DNA from: JBEEJZ01 sp046046915
GTDB lineage: Bacteria > Pseudomonadota > Gammaproteobacteria > Burkholderiales > Burkholderiaceae_C
Direction: 5' to 3'
DNA: 61,184 nt
Assembly: GCA_046046915.1 (NCBI GenBank)
Contig: JBJOIT010000014.1
Span: forward strand, 1 to 61,184
Below are positions 10,001-17,893 of this stretch, piece after piece. Numbering within the stretch: the stretch's first letter is position 1; each line of letters opens with the position of its first letter. A program made the translations under genes and the position numbers. Under the pieces are notes generated by a model that was not told where the DNA came from, searched no databases, and was given only the letters and a program-made list of their open reading frames with translations.

Positions 10001-10549
10001 GGCAATGAACACGCACTGTATGTGCGCATGCTGGGGCGCTTTGCCAAGGAGCTGCCACAACGTCTGCACGAATTGCAGGAGGTGCTGCAAGGCCAGGACC
10101 TCCAAACGGCCACACGGCTGTTGCACGCCGTCAAGGGCGAGGCAGGCACTTTGGGCGCCGTGCAGCTTGCAGCCAAGGCCACTGAGGCCGAAAACCAGTG
10201 CCAGACCACCGACGAGCAGCTTGACGCCCAAGCAATGGTGACGCGCTTGCAAACCGTATGGGCCTGCACTTTGGACGCCATCGTTGCCGGTGGGCTACTG
10301 CCTACGCCCGATCCGCACGCGCCAGCACAGTTGGTTGCGCCCGAACACCTGCCGGCCGCCGACCGCGAGAAGCTGCACACACTTCTAAGTTTGCTGGAGG
10401 CATCCGACCTGAAGGCACTTGAACTCATGGATGCCTGGCGACGTGCGGGCGCCTCAGGCCAGCACTGGCAGCGGCTCGACGCCACAATACAGAACATGGA
10501 CTTTGCCGCTGCTGCCCGGCTTTGTGAGCAGTGGATCGCCACTGCCTGA
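7025..10549 (+). CDS. Hybrid sensor histidine kinase: TM, three PAS, HisKA, HATPase, two REC, HPt
   Basis: An 1174-aa BarA-like phosphorelay kinase. One membrane helix lies at residues 7-25, so most of the protein is cytoplasmic. Three PAS-like modules follow at roughly 48-160, 170-295 and 300-425. The HisKA H-box (SHEIRTP) puts the phospho-His at about residue 447, and the ATPase contains a glycine box (TGLGLAI). REC1 has its acceptor Asp near 739 and REC2 near 888. The C-terminal HPt has its His near 1034 (HAVKGEAGTLG). Start is GTG. It overlaps or abuts the following REC-GGDEF gene, which is its obvious output partner: a relay leading to c-di-GMP synthesis. The signal is unknown. Confidence 0.92.
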   Translation: MSLTSSLWAMGALFGVLLALLGWRFFRYRRQTLALVEANNRKLRELAAVVRHSSNAVARLDRHLHIMWINEGFTRLYGYTADEAIGKTPGRLLGSENADPTVLAQLKATGSLAQSCRVEVLNLTKAGAEVWIDTEIQPLFDDAGAPTGFIEIGTDVTQRKALQDSLKQQNEVMQTIIENLPCGLSVVDANMQVIHSNQQFAQLLAFPEDLMRRSPLRFEQLIRFNAERGEYGDMGTSVDQTVQDVVARARQPQAHRFERIRPNGTALEVVGAPMPGGGFITTYSNVTSRVKAERALRLNQERFEIAADAASIGVWDLDASTRLAQWDKRMYQLYGQDPDCGATPEALWASCLHPDDKTRIRGEMLTALTGDTFYNTDFRIVWPNGEIRHLHAMGRVVRNEAGQPLRMTGVNIDITERKRTEAALTESKHQAEQASVAKSQFLANMSHEIRTPMNAILGMLKLLTSTELTERQRDYASKTERAARSMLGLLNDILDFSKVEAGKMRLDPQPFGLDRVLRDLAVILSATVGAKPVEVLFDVAHDVPRRLVGDAMRLQQVLINLCGNAIKFTHLGEVVLSIRVVTHDQEQVSLQFAVRDTGIGIAPDNQARIFSGFSQAEASTTRRFGGTGLGLAISSRLVDLMGGDLKVNSQVGLGSTFSFTLPLLLVEPGSYCEDLPPAPTGPQVAVLVVDDNDSAREIMGNMGSTLGWKVETASSGAEALRMFKVRQGGPQPYEAVLMDWQMPDMDGWETARGIRDLCRAGPHPVMVMVTTHGREMLSERSSTEQDLINGFLVKPVTASMLFDAMAEARRALAGLVPSLPPVLDIGHRPLAGLRLLLVEDNPVNQQVGSELLSAQGAEMVVVANGLLAVKAVQARGDDERPFDAILMDLQMPVMDGYTATSQIRTLWGPDLLPIIAMTANTMPSDRDACLAAGMNDHVGKPYELEQLVSTLLYWTGRSQSLAPRPEAHAPSSTRLDPDALPLLDIATAKERMGNEHALYVRMLGRFAKELPQRLHELQEVLQGQDLQTATRLLHAVKGEAGTLGAVQLAAKATEAENQCQTTDEQLDAQAMVTRLQTVWACTLDAIVAGGLLPTPDPHAPAQLVAPEHLPAADREKLHTLLSLLEASDLKALELMDAWRRAGASGQHWQRLDATIQNMDFAAAARLCEQWIATA

Positions 10550-10578
10550 GGCGTCCAGACACCCTTTTGCTGCGCCGG

Positions 10579-11541
10579 ATGAAACTCATGAATGCCACCG
10601 CTGACACCCTGACCCGACGCGCGCTTGCCAAGCCGCGCCTCCTGCTGGTGGACGATCAGGCCATCAACATCCAACTGCTGCACCGGGAATTTGCGGGTGA
10701 TTACGAGATGAACATGGCCACCTCGGGCGAGCAGGCCCTCAAGATCTGCAAGGCGCAAGCGCCTGATCTGATCCTGCTGGATGTCGAGATGCCCGGACTC
10801 AACGGCTTCGAGGTTTGCCAGCAGCTCAAGGCCGAGGCCAGCACCCGCGACATCCCTGTCATTTTTGTGACCGCCCACAACGATGTAAGCGAGGAAACGC
10901 GCGGCCTGGAGGTGGGCGCGGTGGATTTCATTGCCAAACCCATCAACCCCAAGGTGGTAAGGGCCAGGGTCAAAACACACATCACCCTGAAGCAGCAGTC
11001 CGACCTGTTGCGCGAGCTGGCTTTTCATGACGGTTTGACCAGCCTGTTTAACCGTCGTCTTTTTGACGAGCGCCTGGGCTTTGAATGGCGGCGTGCGAAC
11101 CGGGACAGCAGTCCGCTCTCGCTGATCATGTTGGATGTTGATTTTTTCAAGCTATTTAACGACGAGTACGGCCACCAGGCGGGCGACGACTGCCTGCGCC
11201 AAGTAGCGGGCGTTCTGGAAGGCGCCACCAGCCGCACCGGCGACATTGCCGCCCGATATGGTGGCGAAGAGTTCGCGTGCATCCTCCCACACACCGACTT
11301 GGCCGGTGGCCTATTGGTTGCAGCACGTCTGGAAGAGCGGGTGCGTGCACTTGCCATTGCGCACCAATCCTCATGTGCGGCAGATGTGGTCACGGTTAGC
11401 TTGGGTGTGGCGACCAAACCCGCCCACGTTCAGAGCCAGGGCATAGACCAATCCCATTTGCTTGCGCTGGCCGATGAGCAGCTCTACGCGGCCAAGCTGG
11501 CCGGTCGCGGGCGCGCCTGTGGTGCGAACTTGGGCGGCTGA
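10579..11541 (+). CDS. Response regulator with GGDEF output (diguanylate cyclase)
   Basis: About 320 aa. An N-terminal receiver domain (LLLVDDQAINIQ, then LILLDVEMPG with the acceptor Asp, then a conserved KP) is joined to a GGDEF domain with an intact active-site sequence GGEEF and LTSLFNRRLFDE at its start. It should make cyclic di-GMP when phosphorylated. ATG at 10579 is preferred to an in-frame codon at 10531 that would overlap the kinase gene; ATG at 10588 is another possibility. An inhibitory-site RxxD is not obvious just upstream of GGEEF. It is read together with the preceding hybrid kinase. Confidence 0.9.
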   Translation: MKLMNATADTLTRRALAKPRLLLVDDQAINIQLLHREFAGDYEMNMATSGEQALKICKAQAPDLILLDVEMPGLNGFEVCQQLKAEASTRDIPVIFVTAHNDVSEETRGLEVGAVDFIAKPINPKVVRARVKTHITLKQQSDLLRELAFHDGLTSLFNRRLFDERLGFEWRRANRDSSPLSLIMLDVDFFKLFNDEYGHQAGDDCLRQVAGVLEGATSRTGDIAARYGGEEFACILPHTDLAGGLLVAARLEERVRALAIAHQSSCAADVVTVSLGVATKPAHVQSQGIDQSHLLALADEQLYAAKLAGRGRACGANLGG

Positions 11542-11608
11542 CTCACCACGGGGTATCGGCCATTCAAGGCCGCTGGTGATGGTGACAAGAACATGATCCA
11601 GGTCAATC

Positions 11609-11627
11609 AATGAGAATCATTCTCGTT
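11609..11627. promoter_or_regulatory. Fur box upstream of the Fe(III)-binding protein gene
   Basis: AATGAGAATCATTCTCGTT matches the 19-bp Fur consensus at nearly every key base; its core GAGAAT-C-ATTCTC is a perfect inverted repeat. A TAGAAT at 11628-11633 directly follows and may be the -10 element. Placement about 45-60 bases before the start codon fits iron-repressed transcription. Binding by Fur is inferred. Confidence 0.88.
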
Positions 11628-11669
11628 TAGAATGCCTCATCGATGATATTTGATGATCCCTTGAACACC

Positions 11670-12725
11670 ATGCGCCACACCCCCACCCATCTGAAACACA
11701 CCATCCTCTGCGCTCTTGCCTTGGGGGCTGGCGCCTGCGCTTTGGCGCAGGACGCCGTCGTCAATATATATTCCGCACGGCACTACCCCACCGACGAGGC
11801 GCTGTACAGCAGCTTTACCAAAGCCACCGGCATCCGTATTCAGCGTGTGGACTCAGACGATGCGGGCATACTGGCGCGCCTCAAGGCCGAGGGGGCTGCT
11901 TCACCGGCTGATGTGATTTTGTTGGTGGATGCCTCCCGGCTGTGGCGCGCAGAGGTCGATGGCCTGTTTTTGCCCATCAAGTCCAAAACACTGGATGCCG
12001 CCATTCCTGCCCACCTGCGTGGCAAAACCACAGACGAGGGCACGCCTTGGTTCGGCCTGTCCACCCGGGCACGGGTGGTGGTGTACGACAAGACCAAAGT
12101 CAACAAGGACGACGTCGACACTTACGAAGAGTTGGCGGACCCCAAGCACAAAGGACGTCTTTGCATCCGCTCTGGCTCCCACCCCTACAACCTGAGCCTG
12201 TTTGGTGCCATGGTGGAACATCAGGGCGCAGAAAAAACAGAAGTCTGGCTCAAGGGTTTGGTTAACAACATGGCCCGCTCGCCGCAAGGCGGTGACACGG
12301 ACCAGATCAAGGGTGTGGCCTCTGGTGAATGTGCCGTTGCCTTGACCAACACCTATTACCTGGCACGTCTGATGCGTTCCACCAACCCGGCCGACAAAGC
12401 CATTGCTGAAAAAGTGGGCGTGGTGTTTCCCAACCAGGCCAGTTGGGGCACGCACATGAATGTGGCCGGTGGCGCGGTTGCACGGCACAGCAAGAACACC
12501 GCCAACGCCATCCGGTTTGTCGAATACCTCGCCAGCCCGGAAGCACAAAACCACTTTGCCAACGGCAACAACGAGTGGCCCGTGGCCAAGGGCGTGAGCT
12601 TTGACAACCCGGCCCTCAAGGCCATGACGGGTGGCAGCTTCAAGAGTGAACTGCTACCCGTCAGCGCCGTGGGCATGAACCAGGTCAAGGTCCAGCAGAT
12701 GCTAGACCGCGTCGGCTTCAGGTAA
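11670..12725 (+). CDS. Periplasmic Fe(III)-binding protein of an ABC transporter (FbpA/FutA family)
   Basis: A 351-aa extracellular solute-binding protein. The start at ATG 11670 gives a clean signal peptide (MRHTPTHLKHTILCALALG, cleavage after CALA); an in-frame ATG at 11643 would spoil it. The mature part begins VVNIYSARHYPTDEALY, typical of the FbpA/FutA1 iron-binding family. The SHPYNLS segment and the TNTYYLARLM stretch supply the tyrosine ligands of the ferric site. The Fur box upstream supports iron uptake. No permease or ATPase gene is adjacent: the next gene is convergent. This is therefore an orphan binding protein whose partners must lie elsewhere. Confidence 0.9.
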   Translation: MRHTPTHLKHTILCALALGAGACALAQDAVVNIYSARHYPTDEALYSSFTKATGIRIQRVDSDDAGILARLKAEGAASPADVILLVDASRLWRAEVDGLFLPIKSKTLDAAIPAHLRGKTTDEGTPWFGLSTRARVVVYDKTKVNKDDVDTYEELADPKHKGRLCIRSGSHPYNLSLFGAMVEHQGAEKTEVWLKGLVNNMARSPQGGDTDQIKGVASGECAVALTNTYYLARLMRSTNPADKAIAEKVGVVFPNQASWGTHMNVAGGAVARHSKNTANAIRFVEYLASPEAQNHFANGNNEWPVAKGVSFDNPALKAMTGGSFKSELLPVSAVGMNQVKVQQMLDRVGFR

Positions 12726-12751
12726 GCCCGGACAGCTCTAGCCCAGCAGCT

Positions 12752-14029
12752 TTATTTCTTGGGCTTGAGCTTCACGATGCCCAGCATGTCCATGACCATC
12801 CTTTCGTAGAAGGGCTCGGACGTGCCTTTTTGCATCTTGCGCATGAAGTATTTTTCGAAGGCCACCTTGGCCAGATGCACCCACTTGCCCTCGCCAAACC
12901 AGCTCACATTGCGCGGGGGGATTTGAGGCAAGGCCACAAAGGCTGCGCCAGTGTCACCAAAGTCGGCCAGGCACAGGGTGTTCCAGGTGGCTTTGTGCGA
13001 GGGCTCCTTGCCATCTAGCATTTCGCGAATGTTGTGCGCTGTGGCTGTCACCATGGACTCGATCATGAAACCGGTTTTAGGCGTGCCCAAAGGGACAGGG
13101 GTCGGCTCTACGGGTGGAATGGCCACACACACCCCCACGCTGAAAATGTTGTGGAATTTGGGATTGCGCTGGTGCTCATCGATGGTGATGAATCCCCGTG
13201 GGTTGGTCAGCCCCTCAATGCCAAACACGGCGTCCACGCCTTTGAAGGCCGGCAGCATCATGGAATGTTTGAAGGGCAACACATGCTCTTTCTTGGGCAG
13301 ACCGTTGTCATCGTGCTCGGTCACGTAGATCTTGCCGTCTTCAATTTTGGTGGTCTTGGCATTGCAGATCCACTTGATGTGGCGTTCGCGCATGGCCGAC
13401 TCCAGCAAACCCTTGGAATCCCCCACACCGCCCAGCCCCAGGTGGCCTATGTAAGGCTCTGAGGTCACATAGGTCATGGGCACTTTGTCGCGGATTTTGC
13501 GTTTGCGCAGGTCGGTATCCATGATCATGGCGTATTCGTAAGCGGGTCCAAAACACGACGCACCCTGCACAGCACCCACCACGATGGGACCGGGATCCGC
13601 CGTGAAACGGTCCCAATTGAGCTTGGCTTTTTCAGCATGTGAGACGTGGCAAATGGACTGGCTGTACCCGTCCGGGCCCATGCCCGGCACTTCGTCAAAC
13701 GCCAGCTTGGGGCCAGTGGCAATCACCAGGTAGTCGTAGTCCACCCGGGTGCCGTCGTTCAACTCCACTTGGTTGACATCTGGGTGCACACGCTTGGCGC
13801 CCTAGGTGATGGCAGCAATGCCCCTGCGCGCCAAAGTGGGCGTGATCTCCATCTCGATGTCTTTGCGCTTGCGCCAGTTCACAGCCACCCATGGGTTGGA
13901 GGGCACAAAGTGAAATGTGGGCGAATCACTGATGACGGTCACTGTATCGCCGGGGCGCGCCAGCTCTTTCATTTCAAACGTCATGGGCATGCCGCCAATG
14001 CCTGCACCAACGATCACGATATGGGCCAT
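12752..14029 (-). pseudogene. Sulfide:quinone reductase-like FAD oxidoreductase, split by an in-frame amber codon
   Basis: Together the two pieces make a 425-aa flavoprotein. The first (ATG at 14029) has the FAD-binding GAGIGG motif and ends at TAG 13802-13804. The second continues in the same frame, with the FAD motif YDYLVIATGP, a GASCFGPAYEYA cysteine segment and a later SVGVCVAIPP cysteine, both characteristic of sulfide:quinone oxidoreductase relatives. The TAG sits where CAG (Gln) would be natural, in ARRGIAAIT-stop-GAKRVHP, so one C-to-T change accounts for it. A GTG at 13789 could restart translation but such a product lacks the nucleotide-binding N terminus. A convergent neighbour lies 26 bases downstream. 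Function would be electron transfer from sulfide or a related donor to quinone. Confidence 0.85.
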
Positions 14030-14092
14030 CTATGTCTCCAGTCTTTGCTTTGAGTAAAGCCAAGCACTCTAGAAGAGGCTTTCGAATCTGGA

Positions 14093-14106
14093 TTGACTTA
14101 GATCAA
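14093..14106. promoter_or_regulatory. FNR/ANR-type box between the SQR-like gene and the chemoreceptor gene
   Basis: TTGACTTAGATCAA fits the dyad TTGAy-N4-rTCAA recognised by FNR/ANR/DNR regulators. It lies 64 bases upstream of the SQR-like start on the - strand and 119 bases upstream of the chemoreceptor start on the + strand, so it could control either. Regulation by oxygen is inferred from the motif alone. Confidence 0.6.
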
Positions 14107-14224
14107 CAATACAAAAGACCCAGGGTTTTCCCTAGGGATTACTGCCAAAATGGTTCTTGTCGCCGATCAATATCAGCGCCCCGAGCAGCTTTGAAGCCAG
14201 ACACTCCATCAGAAAGACGCCACC

Positions 14225-15787
14225 ATGTCGCCCTTGCACAGCATCAGCATTGCCAAACGGCTAGCCCTCATCATCGGAAGTGCCTTGATGGGACTGATCG
14301 CCATGGCCGCGGTTTTTCTGGTGTCGGAAAAAAATCTGATGCTGGAGGAACGTCAAAACGGTGTCCGGCAAACCGTGGACATCGCCCATGGGCTAGTGGT
14401 TCATTTTCATGACCAGTTCATCAAGGGCGCCATAACAGAGGACGAGGCCAAGAGGCAGGCCATCGCCGCCATCAAGAACCTGCGCTACAGCGGCAACGAA
14501 TACTTCTGGATCAACGACATGCAGCCCCGGATGGTGATGCACCCGGTCAAACCCGAGCTGGACGGCAAAGACCTGTCTGAGAACAAGGACCCCACCGGCA
14601 AGCGCTTGTTCATCGAGTTTGTGAGCACAGTGCAGAGTAGCGGTTCGGGCTTTGTGTATTACCTCTGGCCCAAGCCGGGCAGTGAGCACCCCGTGCAAAA
14701 GGTGTCATTTGTCAAAGGCTTTGCACCTTGGGGCTGGGTCATCGGCTCAGGGGTCTACATCGACACCGTGGCATCGGCCAATGCCGAGCGAACACTTTGG
14801 TTCTCGGTGGGTACCTTCAGCCTGGCGCTGGTCTTGTTGGCTATCGGGCTGGTGATTTCTCGCAGTCTCATCCAGCAGTTGGGTGGGGAGCCGCGCTATG
14901 CGACCGCCATCACCCAGAAAATTGCCGCAGGTGACCTGAACGCAGACATCGTGCTGCGCCCCAACGACCAATCCAGCCTGCTGTACGCCATCAAATCCAT
15001 GCGCGACAACTTTGCGGACATCGTGCGCGTGGTGCGTCAGGGCTCTGAGAGCGTGGCCAATGCCAGCGGAGAAATTGCCCAGGGCAACCACGACCTGTCG
15101 ACCCGCACCGAAAGCCAGGCCAGTGCGTTGGAAGAAACCGCTGCCAGCATGGAGCAGCTCAATGCCAACGTACGCCAAAACGCCGACAACGCCCAACAAG
15201 CCAATGACCTGGCCCTGGCTGCCAGTGCCGTCGCGGCCAAAGGGGGTGATGTGGTGGCCCAGGTGGTCGACACCATGCGCGGCATCAACGACGCCAGCAA
15301 ACGCATTTACGACATCATCGGCGTCATCGACGGGATTGCGTTTCAAACCAACATCCTGGCCCTCAACGCGGCCGTTGAGGCAGCCCGCGCGGGTGAGCAG
15401 GGACGTGGCTTTGCCGTGGTGGCCAGCGAGGTGCGCAGCCTGGCCGGACGCTCCGCCGAGGCGGCCAAGGAAATCAAGGCGCTCATCAGCGCCAGCGTGG
15501 AACGGGTCGAACTAGGCACCACCCTGGTGGATAAAACCGGCGCCACCATGAGCGAGGTGGTGCAAGCCATCAAGCGCGTGACCGACCTTATGGGTGACAT
15601 CAGCTACGCCAGCAAGGAGCAAAGCGTGGGCGTTTCGCAGGTGGGCGAGGCCGTGACCCAAATGGACCACGCCACCCAGCAAAACGCGGCCCTGGTCGAA
15701 GAAATGGCCGCAGCGGCCAGCAACCTCAAAGCCCAGGCACAAGAGCTGGTGGAACAGGTTGCGGTGTTCAAGCTGGGCCGAGGTTGA
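14225..15787 (+). CDS. Methyl-accepting chemotaxis protein with an sCache_2 ligand domain
   Basis: A 520-aa chemoreceptor. Membrane helices lie at about residues 12-33 and 197-215. Between them sits a single Cache domain with the signature NEYFWINDMQPRMVMHP and the GKRLFIEFV and WGWVIGSGVYID strands. A HAMP segment follows, then a cytoplasmic signalling hairpin with the conserved tip (GIAFQTNILALNAAVEAARAG). The C terminus ends in VFKLGRG with no NWETF-like CheR/CheB pentapeptide, so adaptation would rely on other receptors. sCache_2 domains usually bind small carboxylates; the ligand here is unknown. No che genes are nearby. Confidence 0.93.
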   Translation: MSPLHSISIAKRLALIIGSALMGLIAMAAVFLVSEKNLMLEERQNGVRQTVDIAHGLVVHFHDQFIKGAITEDEAKRQAIAAIKNLRYSGNEYFWINDMQPRMVMHPVKPELDGKDLSENKDPTGKRLFIEFVSTVQSSGSGFVYYLWPKPGSEHPVQKVSFVKGFAPWGWVIGSGVYIDTVASANAERTLWFSVGTFSLALVLLAIGLVISRSLIQQLGGEPRYATAITQKIAAGDLNADIVLRPNDQSSLLYAIKSMRDNFADIVRVVRQGSESVANASGEIAQGNHDLSTRTESQASALEETAASMEQLNANVRQNADNAQQANDLALAASAVAAKGGDVVAQVVDTMRGINDASKRIYDIIGVIDGIAFQTNILALNAAVEAARAGEQGRGFAVVASEVRSLAGRSAEAAKEIKALISASVERVELGTTLVDKTGATMSEVVQAIKRVTDLMGDISYASKEQSVGVSQVGEAVTQMDHATQQNAALVEEMAAAASNLKAQAQELVEQVAVFKLGRG

Positions 15788-15815
15788 GGCAGTACCCCTG
15801 TATGGTGGTACCGAG

Positions 15816-16838
15816 TTACCTGAAACCACGCGACACATGGTCAAAAACCTCGCGTGCGAACGCCAAGAGGTTGTTGCGGCAGAGAGATTCACTTTCGGCA
15901 AGATAGCCGGAAAGCGGCGAAACATACTCGTAGGCCAGCTCGACCTCCTTGTTCCAGCTGACGGCTTCCTGGACCGGCCGGCCAACGATACGCCCTTGGT
16001 TTGTTTCCCAAAGAACCCTTTGGCCCCTAAACCTATCCAGTTGAGCTGAATCTTTCTTGTAAATAAAGATTCTGGCAGCTATGAAGGGTGCCTGCAAACC
16101 CGGCTCGTACGGTTTGCTTGTCTTGGATACATAGACATACATCAGGTGCAGCCAATCGGTCGGACGCTGGATTTGAACCCCCAGCTTGCCCGCGTCGCCC
16201 TTGCAGACCGCACCCAATTGTTTGAAGTACTCCTTCATGGGCTTGGTCATCGCCTGAAACGATGCAGCCACCTCGGCGTCCGAAAACAAGCCATCCCAAT
16301 TGCCAGGCATGTTGATGGGCGCCATGCCCAAGCCCGTCATGTAGGCAGCAAACTCCTGGGCAAGTCGCTCCGTTCTTTTGGCAACGACCGGATAGAGCTG
16401 TTGCCAGGTGAAATAGGCCTGGCTACCGCTGCGGGGTTGCAGGTAGCGCGGATGACATCTCACGTCCTCGCTTATCGAATCAGGTACGTCCCAGTTGGTG
16501 ATGAGTGCAACATGGGTCGGCCTGCCTTGACCGTCAGGTAGCTTCAGGTAACGCTCAAGCTGACGCACACCGAGCTTGCTATCGAGCTTGTGCTCGCACC
16601 GAATGTCATATTGCTCGCAGACAGGCAGGAAGTCGGGTTTGCTTTCGGCGTCCCCTTCTGGGTGATCTATGGCATGTCTGAACCTCGGGGTTTCCAAGTC
16701 ACCCGCTTGCGCAAGGTGCGCAGCCCATTCGGCACCGATGTCAGGAATGTTTTCAATCAGGTAGGCCAGGCTGGACGTAAATTTGTCTTCAGCGGGAATG
16801 TCGGATGCAGCGACTGCAAATAGGTTTGTCATGTTCAA
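15816..16838 (-). CDS. Putative PD-(D/E)XK-type nuclease (hypothetical)
   Basis: A 340-aa protein I do not recognise as a named family. Its N-terminal third has the layout of PD-(D/E)XK enzymes: EDKFTSSLAYLIEN with an early acidic residue, then KPDFLP with a candidate catalytic Asp (about residue 76), then YDIRCEHKLD with an ExK triad (about residues 86-88), then VRQLERYL with the common helix glutamine. The remainder is mixed alpha/beta with no motif I can name. Start is ATG at 16838 or 16832 (second Met). It begins 3 bases after the stop of the EEP-family gene, on the same strand, so the two form a nuclease pair. The nuclease call is an inference from motif spacing. Confidence 0.6.
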   Translation of the reverse strand: MNMTNLFAVAASDIPAEDKFTSSLAYLIENIPDIGAEWAAHLAQAGDLETPRFRHAIDHPEGDAESKPDFLPVCEQYDIRCEHKLDSKLGVRQLERYLKLPDGQGRPTHVALITNWDVPDSISEDVRCHPRYLQPRSGSQAYFTWQQLYPVVAKRTERLAQEFAAYMTGLGMAPINMPGNWDGLFSDAEVAASFQAMTKPMKEYFKQLGAVCKGDAGKLGVQIQRPTDWLHLMYVYVSKTSKPYEPGLQAPFIAARIFIYKKDSAQLDRFRGQRVLWETNQGRIVGRPVQEAVSWNKEVELAYEYVSPLSGYLAESESLCRNNLLAFAREVFDHVSRGFR

Positions 16839-16841
16839 TGG

Positions 16842-17583
16842 CTATACCCAACGAATATCGGCCAGGACCGCAGAATGGTCTGTTATACCGGCATTTCGGG
16901 CGTCATGGTTGTGCAACACATTTTCAACCTGTGCCGCAATTAATGGCGATGCCCAAATGTAGTCAAGACGAAATCCCCTCTTGGCCGAGCTAAACCAGGT
17001 GGCACCACGGTCAGCCACATTGACCGCTCGCCAGGCGTCAATAAATCCGATGTCTTCGAGCGCCATATGCTTTTTCAGAGCATAAGAAAACATCTCCCTC
17101 TTCGTCGATGAAATGCTTACCGGTATTGAAGTCGCCTATCAAAATAGTTTTGTGAGACAAGCGCTCTTTGGCGTTGGACAACACCCAATCCCAGTACGCT
17201 GGCATCCCCTGAAGCGGGAAGTAGAAGCCAAAGATATCAATGCCATGAAGTGTGACCGCCGTACAACGCCAAGGATCCATGACAGCAGGTAAAGGTGGCT
17301 GGGTGGGTTTAACAGGGATTCTTGATGCAATCGCGGTTCCCAATGAGTAGCGAGTTGGGGGAGACTGATGAATGAAATGCAGATACCCAGCATCCCTCAA
17401 TAAGCGCTGCAACTCCTCTCCCCTCGCCCCTGATTTGTATTCAGTCAGAACCAGCAAATCCGCATCCAGCTCCACCAGGTAAGGCACCAGCCGAGTCAAT
17501 CTTGGTTGGCCGTCACCGCCCGGCGCCGGGTCGCCGCCCCATTGAATATTTTGTGTTGCTATTCGCACCTTCGTGATTGCCAT
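16842..17583 (-). pseudogene. Endonuclease/exonuclease/phosphatase (EEP) family gene, frameshifted
   Basis: The N-terminal 160 residues (start 17583, MAITKVRIATQNIQWGG) contain the EEP signatures TQNIQWGG, LLVLTEY and ILIGDFNTG. The remaining part lies in another frame and holds GFIDAWR, FRLDYIWASP and the catalytic GITDHSAVLADI, the final SDH-type motif. The frames cross at a run of five T on the + strand (17071-17075). With four bases in the run the protein reads through as SEKHMALEDIGFIDAWR, a normal EEP sequence. So a single extra base breaks the gene, or the run is miscounted. Intact, it would be about 245 aa and would cleave phosphodiester bonds in a metal-dependent way. It sits directly upstream of the PD-(D/E)XK-like gene. 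Confidence 0.8.
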
Positions 17584-17893
17584 GAGATTTCTGCCAGAAC
17601 ATTTTGAATCCGATGAAGATCGTCAATGTACCGACAGAAAAGCTCATAGCGCGATACGAAAGTCAGGGCATCAAATCAAGTCACTGATATTGTGGGTGAC
17701 CAAAATACGCGGCGGGCATAAAGGCACACGCCATGGCACCGTTGCCCAAATCTGGATCGCACAGTCCGTCAAGCACAAAACTCGAAGCGGACTACTTCAG
17801 AGACCTGAGACGTGAAATGAGCCATAAAAGAGTGGACGGCGTACGGTCTCGGCAACCCATGCTGGCGCCGAATCTAGGTGCTATGCTCTATTT
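17584..17893. other. 310-bp intergenic region
   Basis: Lies between the divergent EEP gene and hybrid kinase 2. It is less GC-rich than its surroundings. A TATGCT at about 17882 could be a -10 element for the kinase gene. An 80-codon open stretch (17573-17815, + strand) has no recognisable protein features and I do not call it a gene. Confidence 0.4.

Noticed and set aside
17573..17815. An 80-codon open frame on the + strand
   Set aside because: No conserved features or ribosome site; it overlaps the EEP gene start.
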